This document shows positions 1 to 8,193 of a stretch of DNA of 57,879 bases, in pieces. The translations under genes were made by a program, and so were the position numbers. Numbering within the stretch: the first letter of the stretch is position 1; each line of letters opens with the position of its first letter. The DNA lies in IMG/VR virus record IMGVR_UViG_3300028571_002227, positions 1 to 57,879 of that record, one strand, 5' to 3'. A model generated the notes under the pieces. The model had not been told where the DNA came from, ran no database searches, and worked only from the letters and a program-made list of their open reading frames with translations. This DNA is from a virus.

Positions 1-69
1 ATGGTAGACGCAGTGGACTCAAAATCCACCGAGCTCAAACTCGTGCCGGTTCGAGTCCGGCCTTCGGTA
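1..69 (+). tRNA. tRNA-Leu(CAA), 5' end cut off by the window
   Basis: The sequence folds as the 3' part of a tRNA. The anticodon stem is GTGGA/TCCAC around the loop CTCAAAA, giving anticodon CAA (Leu). A long variable arm follows, then a T arm GCCGG-TTCGAGT-CCGGC and the 3' acceptor strand CTTCGGT with discriminator A at 69. CCA is not encoded. The long variable arm fits a class II tRNA. The 5' acceptor strand and part of the D arm lie outside the window. It is host DNA flanking the mobile element. Confidence 0.9.
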
Positions 70-72
70 AAT

Positions 73-106
73 AAAAAAGCTCTCAGAAATGGGAGCTTTT
101 TTATTA
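73..106 (+). terminator. Rho-independent terminator after tRNA-Leu
   Basis: A stem AAAAAGCTCTC / GGGAGCTTTTT with a short loop (agaaat) ends in a run of T at about 97-102, directly after the tRNA. The A-run before the stem also allows some activity on the opposite strand. The element end begins within about 10 bases of it. Confidence 0.85.
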
Positions 107-110
107 TATT

Positions 111-163
111 TGTATTTTATCATGTAAAATGATTTGGACAGATAGTTTAATCTCAAACGGACG
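111..163 (+). repeat. Left terminal inverted repeat of the Mu-like element
   Basis: It begins TGTATTTTATC, contains TGATTTG at 130-136 and the block AGATAGTTTAATCTCAAACGGACG-like segment at 138-163. The reverse complement of 57723-57780 aligns along the whole length, with two mismatches over the innermost 24 bases. Mu-family ends start 5'-TG, which supports this as the transposase-bound end. The real terminal base could be the TGTA at 111 or the inner TGA at 130. Confidence 0.72.
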
Positions 164-217
164 TTCAAGCTATAAGCGAGTTTGAGGCTTGCTTTTTTGC
201 TATTTTTAGTCGGAAGC

Positions 218-372
218 TAGTTTGATTTGTTTTCATTCTTTTGCATCCATTTGCAGGTTTATTGCATGGTTTGATTTGGATTTGTATTGCCAAAATCAGG
301 CTTCCGACTTAGGCACATAAGGGTTTTAAGCCAATGCAAGAATTGTGCAAGTGGTTTGATTTGAAACGGACG
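218..372 (+). repeat. Internal left-end binding-site-like repeats
   Basis: The motif GTTTGATTTG recurs at 220-229, 269-278 and 354-363. The last copy runs into GAAACGGACG (363-372), which repeats the core of the terminal repeat. The copy at 265-278 (catggtttgatttg) is identical to 14 bases in the right end (57755-57768, opposite strand). A 10-bp perfect inverted repeat, AGTCGGAAGC at 208-217 and its complement at 300-309, surrounds two of the copies. Mu transposase binds several sites at each end, so these are likely secondary transposase sites; that role is inferred. Confidence 0.5.
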
Positions 373-408
373 TGAATTGTTACAATTGCTCTAAAAAACA
401 CTAAAAAT

Positions 409-450
409 CCTGTCAACAAATTGACAACTTTTATTTCTATAACATTTTAT
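409..450 (+). promoter_or_regulatory. Operator and probable early promoter for the first transposase
   Basis: A palindrome TGTCAACAAATTGACA (411-426) contains a perfect TTGACA (-35 type) at 421-426. An AT-rich -10 candidate, ATTTTA, lies at 444-449 after a 17-base spacer. A repressor bound at the palindrome would cover the -35 box. The same 19 bases, CC plus palindrome plus A, recur inverted at 4038-4056. The 566 start codon has no good ribosome binding site in front of it. Confidence 0.5.
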
Positions 451-565
451 CCCTAGAACTTTATATATACGGCTCCTCCGACTGCCATTTTTATTTTGAT
501 TCAGAACAGACACAAAACTCGGAAGTGGAGTTCCAATTTCCCACCCCAAGAGTTATCGTGTTGGT

Positions 566-2524
566 ATGGAAGAATATATAGATATAAAAAAAGTGGCGGA
601 AGTCAAACATATTAGCTCTCGGGCGGTTCGATTGGCTATTCAAAGTGATAAATATATCGCTCGTGAGGTTAAAACTCGAGGGGGCATAACCTATGAAATC
701 CTTATTTCATCACTTGAACCTGATATTCAAGGCTTTTTTAAACTCAAGCCGGAAGTCTTTTATTACCCAACACTTCCGTCTTCTGTATTCATTCCTGATA
801 CGGCGAAGACGGTTGCCCTTGCGAGAATTGATTTAATAAAGCAATGGCTTAAATTTAGAGTCCAACATTCACCAAGATATCAAGGTGATAAATTATTTAT
901 TGAAATGTACAACAGCGGAGCATTTTTAAAAAGACTATTTAAAATTGTAGGAACAACATCTCGAGGTTCGCTTCAAAGATGGAAGCAGATTTATGATGAA
1001 GTCGGAACGTGGGAATCTTTAACTCCACAGTATAGATATTCCTGCATGAATAGTTATAAGACAATATTGACAGATGAAATGTTGAAAATATTTTTAAAAA
1101 TACTTCTGCACCCGAATCAATTTAATATAGGAAAATCAATTAATTTGACAATTCAAATACTAAAGACCAACGGGATTGATGATATTCCATCAATCCCGAC
1201 ATTTAGAAGGTATGCTGAGAATTTTAAAAAGTATAATTATGACAAATGGGTTCTGATGCGAGAAGGTGAAAAAGCTCTGAAAGATAAAGTGGAGCCATAT
1301 ATTGAAAGAGACATTTCAAAACTGGAAGTGGGCGACGTACTAATTGCCGATGGTCATAAGCTAAACTTCCAAGTAATTAATCCATTTACAGGCAAGCCGA
1401 CTAGAGCAACTCTAGTCGGCTTTTTAGATTGGAAATCAGGAGCGTTAGTTGGCTATGAAATTATGCTTGAGGAAAATACTCAATGCATTGCATCTGCTCT
1501 TCGAATGGCTATTTTGAACTTAGGCTTAATTCCTAAAATTGTTTATCAAGATAACGGCAGGGCGTTCAGAGCAAAATATTTTCAGAGTTGCAGTTTTGAG
1601 GAGTCAGGCTTTAATGGGGTTTATCAAAACTTTGGCATAAAATCAGTTTTTGCAAAGCCCTACAACGCTCGGGCGAAAGTAATCGAGCGTTTCTTTTTAG
1701 AATTCCAAGAAGAGTTTGAAAAACTTCTGCCGAGTTATACAGGGACTTCAATTCAGATGAAACCTGCAAGGTTAAAGCGAAACGAAAAACTGCATAAACA
1801 AATGCATAATGATTTTATTCCCACAATAGAACAGGCAATAGGGTTCATTGATTATTGGCTTGGGTATAAACATTCAAAAGGTTGTCCTAACGATAAAAGC
1901 AAATCTATACAGGAAGTCTTGGATAGTGCTCAAAAACAAAACATAGATAAAAATAAACTTGACGACTTAATGCTGAACACCGATTTGAAAACCATTCAAA
2001 GGAATGGTATCAGGTTCTTGCAGACAAATTACAATCACGATAAATTATATGGATTGAAGGAGCGAGTGATTATCAGGTACAGCCTGTTTGACTTAACCAA
2101 AGTAAAAGTTTACTCTGATAAAGGTGAATTTATCTGTGAGGCAAAACGGGTTGAAAAGACGCACCCGATGGCATATCACATGGGGACAATTAAGGATATG
2201 GAAGACTTCAAACAGAAAATTCAAAAGCAGCAAAAAATAAGGAATAGAACGTTGAAAGCGGTTAGGAAATATTTACCTGCTGATGATATTAAATTTCTAA
2301 AAATACAGATGGAAGAAGAAATTATTGAAACAAGTGCAAAAATTATTGAGTTAAAGCCTAAAAAAGAAACGCCGAGAGAGGAACAAATAAATAAACTTTT
2401 TTTTACTTCAGACTATGAAAAATATGAATGGCTGATTGAAAAAGGGTGTACCAATAGTGAGGATAGAGCTTGGCTTACAAACTATATCAGAAGTGATGAA
2501 TACAACAATTTATACGGAGATTAA
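566..2524 (+). CDS. Mu-type DDE transposase (MuA-like), first copy
   Basis: This 652-residue protein is close to MuA length. An N-terminal helix-turn-helix region (about 1-60) precedes an RNase-H-fold DDE core. The catalytic triad is visible as D262 (in LIADGH), D329 (VYQDNG) and E374 (VIERFF). It would bind the element ends and catalyse strand transfer. The next gene, a MuB-like ATPase, starts 3 bases after its stop, so the two form an operon. The protein is clearly diverged from the second transposase at 4406-6394; both look intact. The ribosome binding site at 566 is weak, so a slightly different start is possible. Which copy acts on the outer ends cannot be told from sequence alone. Confidence 0.9.
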   Translation: MEEYIDIKKVAEVKHISSRAVRLAIQSDKYIAREVKTRGGITYEILISSLEPDIQGFFKLKPEVFYYPTLPSSVFIPDTAKTVALARIDLIKQWLKFRVQHSPRYQGDKLFIEMYNSGAFLKRLFKIVGTTSRGSLQRWKQIYDEVGTWESLTPQYRYSCMNSYKTILTDEMLKIFLKILLHPNQFNIGKSINLTIQILKTNGIDDIPSIPTFRRYAENFKKYNYDKWVLMREGEKALKDKVEPYIERDISKLEVGDVLIADGHKLNFQVINPFTGKPTRATLVGFLDWKSGALVGYEIMLEENTQCIASALRMAILNLGLIPKIVYQDNGRAFRAKYFQSCSFEESGFNGVYQNFGIKSVFAKPYNARAKVIERFFLEFQEEFEKLLPSYTGTSIQMKPARLKRNEKLHKQMHNDFIPTIEQAIGFIDYWLGYKHSKGCPNDKSKSIQEVLDSAQKQNIDKNKLDDLMLNTDLKTIQRNGIRFLQTNYNHDKLYGLKERVIIRYSLFDLTKVKVYSDKGEFICEAKRVEKTHPMAYHMGTIKDMEDFKQKIQKQQKIRNRTLKAVRKYLPADDIKFLKIQMEEEIIETSAKIIELKPKKETPREEQINKLFFTSDYEKYEWLIEKGCTNSEDRAWLTNYIRSDEYNNLYGD

Positions 2525-2527
2525 ATT

Positions 2528-3259
2528 ATGAAAAAAGCATTTATTAAAACAAGAAACGTCAAAAACTTCGTTGCCCTTATGGAAAACTTAAAAAAATGCC
2601 CCAGCAATATTCCCAAAATGGCACTTGTGTATGGAGGACATGGACTCGGAAAATCGCAAACTATTTTATGGTGGGCAACAAATAACGATGCTGTGTATGT
2701 AAGAGCAAATCAGGGAATGACAAGCCGATGGCTTTTATCTGAAATAGCTGAAGAGCTTGGAGAAGTACCGTTTTGGCATACGCAGGAAACCTTTAATTTA
2801 ATAGAAAAAAATCTAAACTTAAATCAAAAGATTATTATCGTTGATGAAATTGATTATTTAATTTCAAATCAAAACACAATAGAAACCCTGAGAGATTTGC
2901 ATGATAGAACAGGAGTTCCAATAGTTCTGGTCGGAATGGGAATGGCGGACAAGAAAATTGCAAGATACAAACACCTTGAAGATAGATTTTTTGAGAAGTT
3001 AAAGTTTGAACATTTTAATCAACAGGATATTTCTGAAATAATTTCTCAGTTATCAGATATTAAATTTACAGATAATGCTATTGAATATTTGTCCATTCAA
3101 TCAAATCAATTCAGGCAAATAATTAAATTAATTAATAAGATTGAAAAAATGGCGAATACTAATAATATCAAAGAGATTGATGAATACACTTTAAAGGAGA
3201 TATTAAATGGACAACAAAATACAAAGGCTATGCAAAAGATTAAACAAATTTACGCTTGA
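2528..3259 (+). CDS. MuB-like AAA+ ATPase, first copy
   Basis: This 243-residue ATPase has Walker A GGHGLGKS at about residues 36-43 and Walker B IIIVDEID near 97-104. MuB/TnsC-type ATPases form filaments on target DNA, choose the target and activate the transposase. Unlike the second copy (6384-7262) it lacks the N-terminal helix-turn-helix of classical MuB. A GGAG site at the end of the transposase gene serves its start. The following gene overlaps its 3' end by 53 bases, indicating translational coupling. Confidence 0.85.
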   Translation: MKKAFIKTRNVKNFVALMENLKKCPSNIPKMALVYGGHGLGKSQTILWWATNNDAVYVRANQGMTSRWLLSEIAEELGEVPFWHTQETFNLIEKNLNLNQKIIIVDEIDYLISNQNTIETLRDLHDRTGVPIVLVGMGMADKKIARYKHLEDRFFEKLKFEHFNQQDISEIISQLSDIKFTDNAIEYLSIQSNQFRQIIKLINKIEKMANTNNIKEIDEYTLKEILNGQQNTKAMQKIKQIYA

Positions 3260-3884
3260 AGAGATTTCTTTGATAGCAGAACTTGATAAATCTGAAACAA
3301 AAAAAATTCTTAACGATTTAATCAAAACAAATTTTCTTAAAAAGAAAGATGACATATATATTTATATCGGGGGAATAAAAAAGACAAAACAAGAAAACCA
3401 ATTGCCTTTGATGTTTCAGTTTCATTCACCTGAAACTATTGAATTAATTATTAAATGTTTTTGTGCGGAAATCGAGGTTGATAAAATTGTTAAAATACTT
3501 TCACCACAAAAACATTGTATAAATAAATTCTTTGCTTATTTTAGAGATAAAATTTATGAACAGCAGTTTACGGCATTAAATAAGCATATAGAGGAAAATC
3601 CTTATATTCCTCGTGAGCGAGATTATATGGGCAAAAAAGTTCATTTATACCTTTATGAATATAAATTATTTGTTTCTACTAAATGTTTAAATGGCCCCGT
3701 TTCAAAGAATTATAACAATGATGAAAGATTGGAAATAAAAAATGTATATTTAAGATCTTACAGAAAAGTTCAAAATATTGCTTACAAAAAATATTTTCAT
3801 CTGCACCTGACCGAACAAATTTGGAGATATGGAAAAGAATTTAAACAATTGAACGAAGAATTATTCGATTTGCTATTTTTATAA
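3207..3884 (+). CDS. Uncharacterised winged-helix-like protein of the first transposition module
   Basis: This 225-residue protein starts inside the end of the ATPase gene behind a strong AAGGAG site. Residues about 16-55 (TLEEISLIAEL...LIKTNFLKK) read like a winged helix-turn-helix followed by a basic beta strand. The rest is lysine- and tyrosine-rich with no motif I recognise, and it has no zinc-binding cysteines of the TniQ type. Its place as third gene of the A/B operon suggests a DNA-binding accessory or regulator of transposition, which is inference. No equivalent follows the second A/B pair. Confidence 0.65.
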   Translation: MDNKIQRLCKRLNKFTLEEISLIAELDKSETKKILNDLIKTNFLKKKDDIYIYIGGIKKTKQENQLPLMFQFHSPETIELIIKCFCAEIEVDKIVKILSPQKHCINKFFAYFRDKIYEQQFTALNKHIEENPYIPRERDYMGKKVHLYLYEYKLFVSTKCLNGPVSKNYNNDERLEIKNVYLRSYRKVQNIAYKKYFHLHLTEQIWRYGKEFKQLNEELFDLLFL

Positions 3885-4199
3885 TTCAAACATTAAGAAA
3901 TATTAAGAATTAGTTGACAGTTCCATGGACGAGGGAAAATACATTATGTAGATTTGCTTTGGCGTAATATTTTAATTTTGCGAGGTAAAGTCCGAACCCT
4001 GAAAATGGAATAATAGTGGGAAATGTTTTTTTAAATTTTGTCAATTTGTTGACAGGCTGAAATCCACTTACTGACTAAATAGTAGCGTATTGGAATATAA
4101 TAGCTTTATTGGTATTTGCACCTAATTGATTTGACATAGTGATAATTATTTTGCACTTACGACAAACAGTGACGGCGTAGTCAATTTAGGAATGAAAAA
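3885..4199 (+). promoter_or_regulatory. Intergenic control region with second operator copy
   Basis: These 315 bases have no convincing gene. They contain TTGTCAATTTGTTGACAGG at 4038-4056, the exact reverse complement of 409-427. Two TTGACA boxes (about 3913 and 4130) could be -35 elements for rightward promoters toward the small HTH gene at 4200. It probably separates two regulated units, or marks the right edge of a nested transposition module. Confidence 0.45.
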
Positions 4200-4391
4200 A
4201 TGAGCGATGGTATTACAAGTAAAAGTCAGCTTTGGAGAAAAATGACAATATTGTTATTAGACATTAGAAATTCAGAAATAGCAGATGAGTTGCATATTTC
4301 CAAAAGTTTTGTTAGTAAAATCATATGCGGCTCAAGAAAACATCCAGAATTTGACTCGTGGTTGATTAGTAAAGTCCTTAATTTAGACTAG
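4200..4391 (+). CDS. Small helix-turn-helix regulator (Ner-like position)
   Basis: This 63-residue protein has a helix-turn-helix at about residues 23-45 (NSEIADELHISKSFVSKIICG). It lies immediately upstream of the second transposase, where Mu carries the early regulator Ner. The start is supported by AGGAATG 6 bases upstream. Likely role: repressor or early-lytic regulator acting on nearby palindromes. No separate larger CI-type repressor gene was recognised in the element. Confidence 0.65.
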   Translation: MSDGITSKSQLWRKMTILLLDIRNSEIADELHISKSFVSKIICGSRKHPEFDSWLISKVLNLD

Positions 4392-4405
4392 CGAGGATTG
4401 ATTTA

Positions 4406-6394
4406 GTGAAACAAGGACATTTATCCCAAAACAATAATACCGAAAATATTTGGCTTTCACAGAATGAAGCCAGTACACTTTTGGGTATAAAAGTTAAAAC
4501 ATTACGACAAAATTGTAGAGATGGAGTATTCCGCTTTAAAATTAGACAAATAGATAATAAATCAATTTATTATGTCTCGTTGAGTTCATTGCCTGAAAAA
4601 TATCAAGAAATATATTTTAAGATTGATACAACTATTCCTGAAAAAGATATCGATAACGCTTATTCCAATGCTCCTGAATGGGCAAAATCCAAAGCAGAAA
4701 AATATATTTCGATAATAAATGCCTGCAAAGGCTTGTCAGGGAATCCATTGGAGGAGTTTGTTATTCAGTGGAATAAAACAAACCCAGATTTAAAAACCTC
4801 ATATCCTAGCGTAAATAGAATGAGAAGAAGATTTGAAGAGCTTGGAATATCAGGACTTCTAGCCCAATATGGCTGCAGATATGGTGAAACTGTTATTGGC
4901 GAAGCAAGTTTTGAATATTTTAAAAACCTCTGCCTAGTTGAAGGTGCTCCCTCGCTGTATTCATGTTGGGAAATCACAAGAGGCTCTGCAATAAGGCAGG
5001 ATAATATAGATAAAGACAATTTCCCAAGCTATCAAACATTTAGAAGAAGATTAGAGCGAGAAGTTCCAAAACAAGCAATTTATCTCGCCAGGTATGGACA
5101 TTCAAAATGGAACAAAAAATACGGTAGTTATATCGAACGAGATTATTCAACAATTACTTGTGGCAAAGTTTGGGTGGCCGATCATGCACAAATTGATGTC
5201 GGATGTATAACCAGTGATGGAAAAGTCGTTTTCCCTTGGGTTACAGCGTGGCGTGATTTTAAATCTGGCAAATGGCTTGGCTGGATTTTACAAACCGGCT
5301 CACCAAATTCAGACCATATTTTTCAAAGTTTTTATTACTCGGCTGATGAATATGGTTTGCCAACAGATGTCATTATTGATAACGGAAAAGATTTTCGATG
5401 CAAGGATTTTGCAGGTGGCAGGAAAGTCGTAAGAGTTGATACTAATACTGCAAAAACAACCTCTATGCTTCAAGAATTGAATGTGCAAGTCCATTTTGCC
5501 TTACCTTACAACGCTCAAACGAAACCAATCGAAAGAGATTTTTTGAAAATAAAAGAATTATTATCAAAACATTGTGTCGGCTACAGAGGCGGAAATGTTG
5601 TCGAACGTCCTGAAAAACTCGTTACCGAAATAAAGCAGGGCAAATTAATGCCGTTTGATAAATTCAAAGAAATTTTCGATGATTTTATTATTAATATTTT
5701 GAATAAACGTCCATCCCAAGGGAAAAATTTAAAAAGTTTATCGCCGAATGAATTATTTAATCAAGAGTTCAAAGAAAAGATTACTGTATCAAAAGATGCT
5801 TTAAAATTATTCTGCATGAGAACTTCAAGAACTTATACCATCGGCAGAAATGGGATTAAAGACGGAGAGCTTGATATTAATTATTGGGCTGATTGGATGA
5901 TTTCTCACTATGGGGTGAAAGTATATTTGAGACGGGATATTCAAAATTATAAAGAGGCTTGGGCATTTAAAGAAGAAAATCAAGAATTTGTAGGCAAGAT
6001 TTTTGCAACAAAAGCGGTAGTTGCACTTAATGCCGACAAGATTTCCAAGGAAGAATTTAAAGAAGCTATCGGAAATAAAAAACGTGTTCAAAAGATTGTT
6101 CAAGCTTATGCGAAACAAACTCAAGAAATTGGGATTGAAGAACAATGCCAAAACTACAAGGCTGCATACTTGAATTCAAATGCTGAAGTATCCCCAAAAG
6201 TTTCTAAAATAGCCAACACCAATATGGATAAAGCTGTTAGAAAAAACAAAAAGCAAGAATCAAAAGGCAAGCAAAATTTATCTATTTTAACTGATGATTC
6301 AACTACTACTGAGAAATTTTCCGAAAAGTTTTATTTATTTGAAACAGATTTATTGTTAGAGCAAGAATCAAAAGGAGTTAAATATGGATATTAG
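4406..6394 (+). CDS. Mu-type DDE transposase (MuA-like), second copy
   Basis: This 662-residue protein starts with GTG behind GAGG. The N-terminal region (about 14-65, WLSQNEASTLLGIKVKTLRQ) resembles the MuA-type HTH. The DDE triad is D259 (VADHAQ), D325 (IIDNGKDF) and E376 (KPIERDF). Its stop overlaps the start of its own MuB-like ATPase. Length and order (HTH regulator, A, B, then GemA and Mor) match the canonical Mu early region, so this is the likelier phage transposase, with the copy at 566 an addition or a duplicated specificity. Confidence 0.9.
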   Translation: MKQGHLSQNNNTENIWLSQNEASTLLGIKVKTLRQNCRDGVFRFKIRQIDNKSIYYVSLSSLPEKYQEIYFKIDTTIPEKDIDNAYSNAPEWAKSKAEKYISIINACKGLSGNPLEEFVIQWNKTNPDLKTSYPSVNRMRRRFEELGISGLLAQYGCRYGETVIGEASFEYFKNLCLVEGAPSLYSCWEITRGSAIRQDNIDKDNFPSYQTFRRRLEREVPKQAIYLARYGHSKWNKKYGSYIERDYSTITCGKVWVADHAQIDVGCITSDGKVVFPWVTAWRDFKSGKWLGWILQTGSPNSDHIFQSFYYSADEYGLPTDVIIDNGKDFRCKDFAGGRKVVRVDTNTAKTTSMLQELNVQVHFALPYNAQTKPIERDFLKIKELLSKHCVGYRGGNVVERPEKLVTEIKQGKLMPFDKFKEIFDDFIINILNKRPSQGKNLKSLSPNELFNQEFKEKITVSKDALKLFCMRTSRTYTIGRNGIKDGELDINYWADWMISHYGVKVYLRRDIQNYKEAWAFKEENQEFVGKIFATKAVVALNADKISKEEFKEAIGNKKRVQKIVQAYAKQTQEIGIEEQCQNYKAAYLNSNAEVSPKVSKIANTNMDKAVRKNKKQESKGKQNLSILTDDSTTTEKFSEKFYLFETDLLLEQESKGVKYGY

Positions 6395-7262
6395 AGATGA
6401 ATTACGGAGCATAATGCTTAATAAAAAATACAGTTTTTCTGCGGTTGCAAAAGCAACCGGAATATCACAAACGGTGATTAATCTATGGTTAAACAATAAT
6501 TACACGGGCAAAAATGATAAGGTTGCAGATACTATTAACAATTTTGTACAAAGAGAAAAAGAACGTAATTTCAAAAATATAATTCCATACGTTGAAACAT
6601 CAGTTGTTAAATATATTCATGAGGTGGCAAGATTATGCCATACGAACGGCGAGATTGGCGTTTGCTACGGTGAATCAGGACTTGGTAAGACTATTGCAGT
6701 AAAGGAATATTCAAAGCTGTATTCCGACTCCATCTTGATAGAAACTGACCCCGGTTACACAACAAAATCTTTATTGTGCGAAATGCACAAACGGCTTGGG
6801 CTTTCTTCTAAAGGATGTTCGTATGATTTGATGGATGAAGTTGTAAGAAAATTAAGCAACTCAGGAAGATTATTGATAATTGATGAAGCTGAAAACCTAC
6901 CATATAAAGGCTTAGAGGTTTTAAGAAGAATCCACGACAAAACCGGTGTAGGAATGCTTTTAATCGGAATGCCGGCACTGGTTGAAAATTTGAGGGGCAG
7001 CCAAAATCAATACAGGCAGCTTTATTCAAGAGTTGGATTTTCAAAATCATTGGATAGACTTTTGCCTGTTGATGTTTCTAATATTTTAAAATCAGTTGAC
7101 GAAGATTTAAAACTTTGCCCAAGCTTTTTGACTTACTCAAACGGTAATACTAGAACTCTGGCGAAGCTTATATTAAGAGCGCCGAGTGTTGCTAAATACA
7201 ACAAAAAAGAAAAATTGGACACTCTGATAATAAAGCAAACTTCGCAGTTGATTATGGTCTAG
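6384..7262 (+). CDS. MuB-like AAA+ target-selection ATPase, second copy
   Basis: This 292-residue protein has an N-terminal helix-turn-helix (about 15-45, FSAVAKATGISQTVINLWL), as in phage Mu B. The AAA+ core carries Walker A GESGLGKT near 95-102 and Walker B LLIIDEAE near 148-155. AGGAG precedes the ATG, and the gene overlaps the transposase by 11 bases. It is expected to bind target DNA and deliver it to the transposase at 4406-6394. Confidence 0.88.
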   Translation: MDIRDELRSIMLNKKYSFSAVAKATGISQTVINLWLNNNYTGKNDKVADTINNFVQREKERNFKNIIPYVETSVVKYIHEVARLCHTNGEIGVCYGESGLGKTIAVKEYSKLYSDSILIETDPGYTTKSLLCEMHKRLGLSSKGCSYDLMDEVVRKLSNSGRLLIIDEAENLPYKGLEVLRRIHDKTGVGMLLIGMPALVENLRGSQNQYRQLYSRVGFSKSLDRLLPVDVSNILKSVDEDLKLCPSFLTYSNGNTRTLAKLILRAPSVAKYNKKEKLDTLIIKQTSQLIMV

Positions 7263-7272
7263 GAACAGGAAA

Positions 7273-7416
7273 ATGACAAAAAACGACAAACTATTTTATA
7301 TTTTTATAATCGTCTTAATTCTAATTATACTTGGAGTTCAGATTGGGATTGCCCATGGTCGAAAATTACAAATTGAAGATATAAGGAACGATAATGATTA
7401 CATCTGCTCAAATTAA
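7273..7416 (+). CDS. Small single-span membrane protein
   Basis: This 47-residue open frame sits between the ATPase and GemA. After MTKNDK comes a strongly hydrophobic stretch, about residues 7-27 (LFYIFIIVLILIILGVQIGI), then a basic/charged tail: one transmembrane helix. AGGA lies just upstream, and the end overlaps the GemA start by 23 bases, consistent with an early operon. Function unknown; superinfection exclusion or membrane signalling are possibilities only. Confidence 0.5.
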   Translation: MTKNDKLFYIFIIVLILIILGVQIGIAHGRKLQIEDIRNDNDYICSN

Positions 7417-7861
7417 AAAAATTCATACACTCAAAAATATATTACATCTTGATGATGAACTTTATGTTGAACTGTTAATGAGTTTTGGCGTGCATAGCTC
7501 TAAAAAATTGACATCTACGGAAGCAAATATTTTTGTTGAGATTTTAGAAGAAAAAGCAATTTTGACTAATAAATGGGTGATAAGAAATAAAAAATTCGAA
7601 GATTTAAGTTCTAGGGTTAATTCAAATGAAGTGGCTATGGCAACGCCGCCTCAGCTAAGAATGATTGAATCAATATGGCGAGAAATTTGTTATGTCGATA
7701 CCGATGAATTTGCAAAGCAATCACTCAGAAAATTTCTACAAAATAAATTTAAAATTAGTGACTTAAAATTTCTAACTAAAAACACTGCAGTTAGAGTTAT
7801 ACGTGCAATTTTGCAAATAAAACAGAACGTAAAAGGGTCAAAGTTGCCCTTTGTAAAGTAG
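7394..7861 (+). CDS. gemA: GemA-like protein (Mu gp16 family, DUF1018)
   Basis: This 155-residue protein has the family's start, ITSAQIKKIHTLKNIL..LDDELY, and the central MATPPQLRMIESIWREI segment. GemA of Mu affects host gene expression and DNA topology early in infection. Position directly after B and before Mor is typical of transposable phages. It overlaps the small membrane protein upstream. Confidence 0.8.
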   Translation: MITSAQIKKIHTLKNILHLDDELYVELLMSFGVHSSKKLTSTEANIFVEILEEKAILTNKWVIRNKKFEDLSSRVNSNEVAMATPPQLRMIESIWREICYVDTDEFAKQSLRKFLQNKFKISDLKFLTKNTAVRVIRAILQIKQNVKGSKLPFVK

Positions 7862-7881
7862 AAAATAAAGGAGAAACAAAA

Positions 7882-8115
7882 ATGGACGAACAGTCAAAAA
7901 TTGTAGGACTTATTAAAACTCAAATTAAGGAGTTGGAGGATCAATTAACTCAGGCAAAGATTGAGTATGCCGACAGCTCTTTAGCCGAAAATGATTGGCA
8001 GTGTAAAAATGACAGAAGAATGAAATGCAAAGTAATTGAATCTCAAATTTTCATTCTTCAAAAGGTGAAAAAAGAAATTTTGACGATGTTTACAAGACAA
8101 TTTGTAAACGCCTAA
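7882..8115 (+). CDS. Hypothetical early coiled-coil protein
   Basis: This 77-residue, charged, helical protein (IKTQIKELEDQLTQAKIEY..) is preceded by a strong AAAGGAG. It looks like a short coiled coil. No family recognised. It sits in the early operon between GemA and Mor, where transposable phages often carry small non-essential genes. Confidence 0.6.
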   Translation: MDEQSKIVGLIKTQIKELEDQLTQAKIEYADSSLAENDWQCKNDRRMKCKVIESQIFILQKVKKEILTMFTRQFVNA

Positions 8116-8121
8116 GTCGAA

Positions 8122-8168
8122 ACACAGGGCTAACAGTGCAAGCCCCGTGTATTGAAGTGTTGCTTCAA
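8122..8168 (+). promoter_or_regulatory. Tandem RNA hairpins upstream of mor
   Basis: Hairpin 1 pairs 8122-8131 with 8041-type partner bases at 8141-8150: stem ACACAGGGCT / AGCCCCGTGT with one A-C mismatch and a 9-base loop. Hairpin 2 is TTGAAG-tgttg-CTTCAA at 8152-8168. They are separated by one base and lie 25 bases before the mor start, with no T-run. A leader structure controlling translation or elongation into mor is possible. Confidence 0.45.
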
Positions 8169-8193
8169 CTGACGAGACTAAAAGAGGACTTTT

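Noticed and set aside
1-69. tRNA-Leu as an attachment site for the tyrosine recombinase.
   Set aside because: The 3' end of the tRNA is not repeated at the right boundary or near the recombinase, and the ends match a Mu-type element.
3207-3884. Third gene of the first module as TniQ/TnsD-type target selector.
   Set aside because: No zinc-finger cysteines and no TniQ-like sequence; only a winged-helix-like N-terminus is visible.
3975-4010. GAGGTAAAGTCCGAACCC resembles the RNase P RNA core (GAGGAAAGTCC).
   Set aside because: An extra base breaks the motif. The 3' conserved part (ACAGAAA..) is missing, and the 315-base gap holds an operator and promoter-like boxes instead.
411-4054. Confirmed nested transposon with target duplication.
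   Set aside because: The flanking pentamers differ (aatcc and ggctg), so operator pairing remains equally possible.
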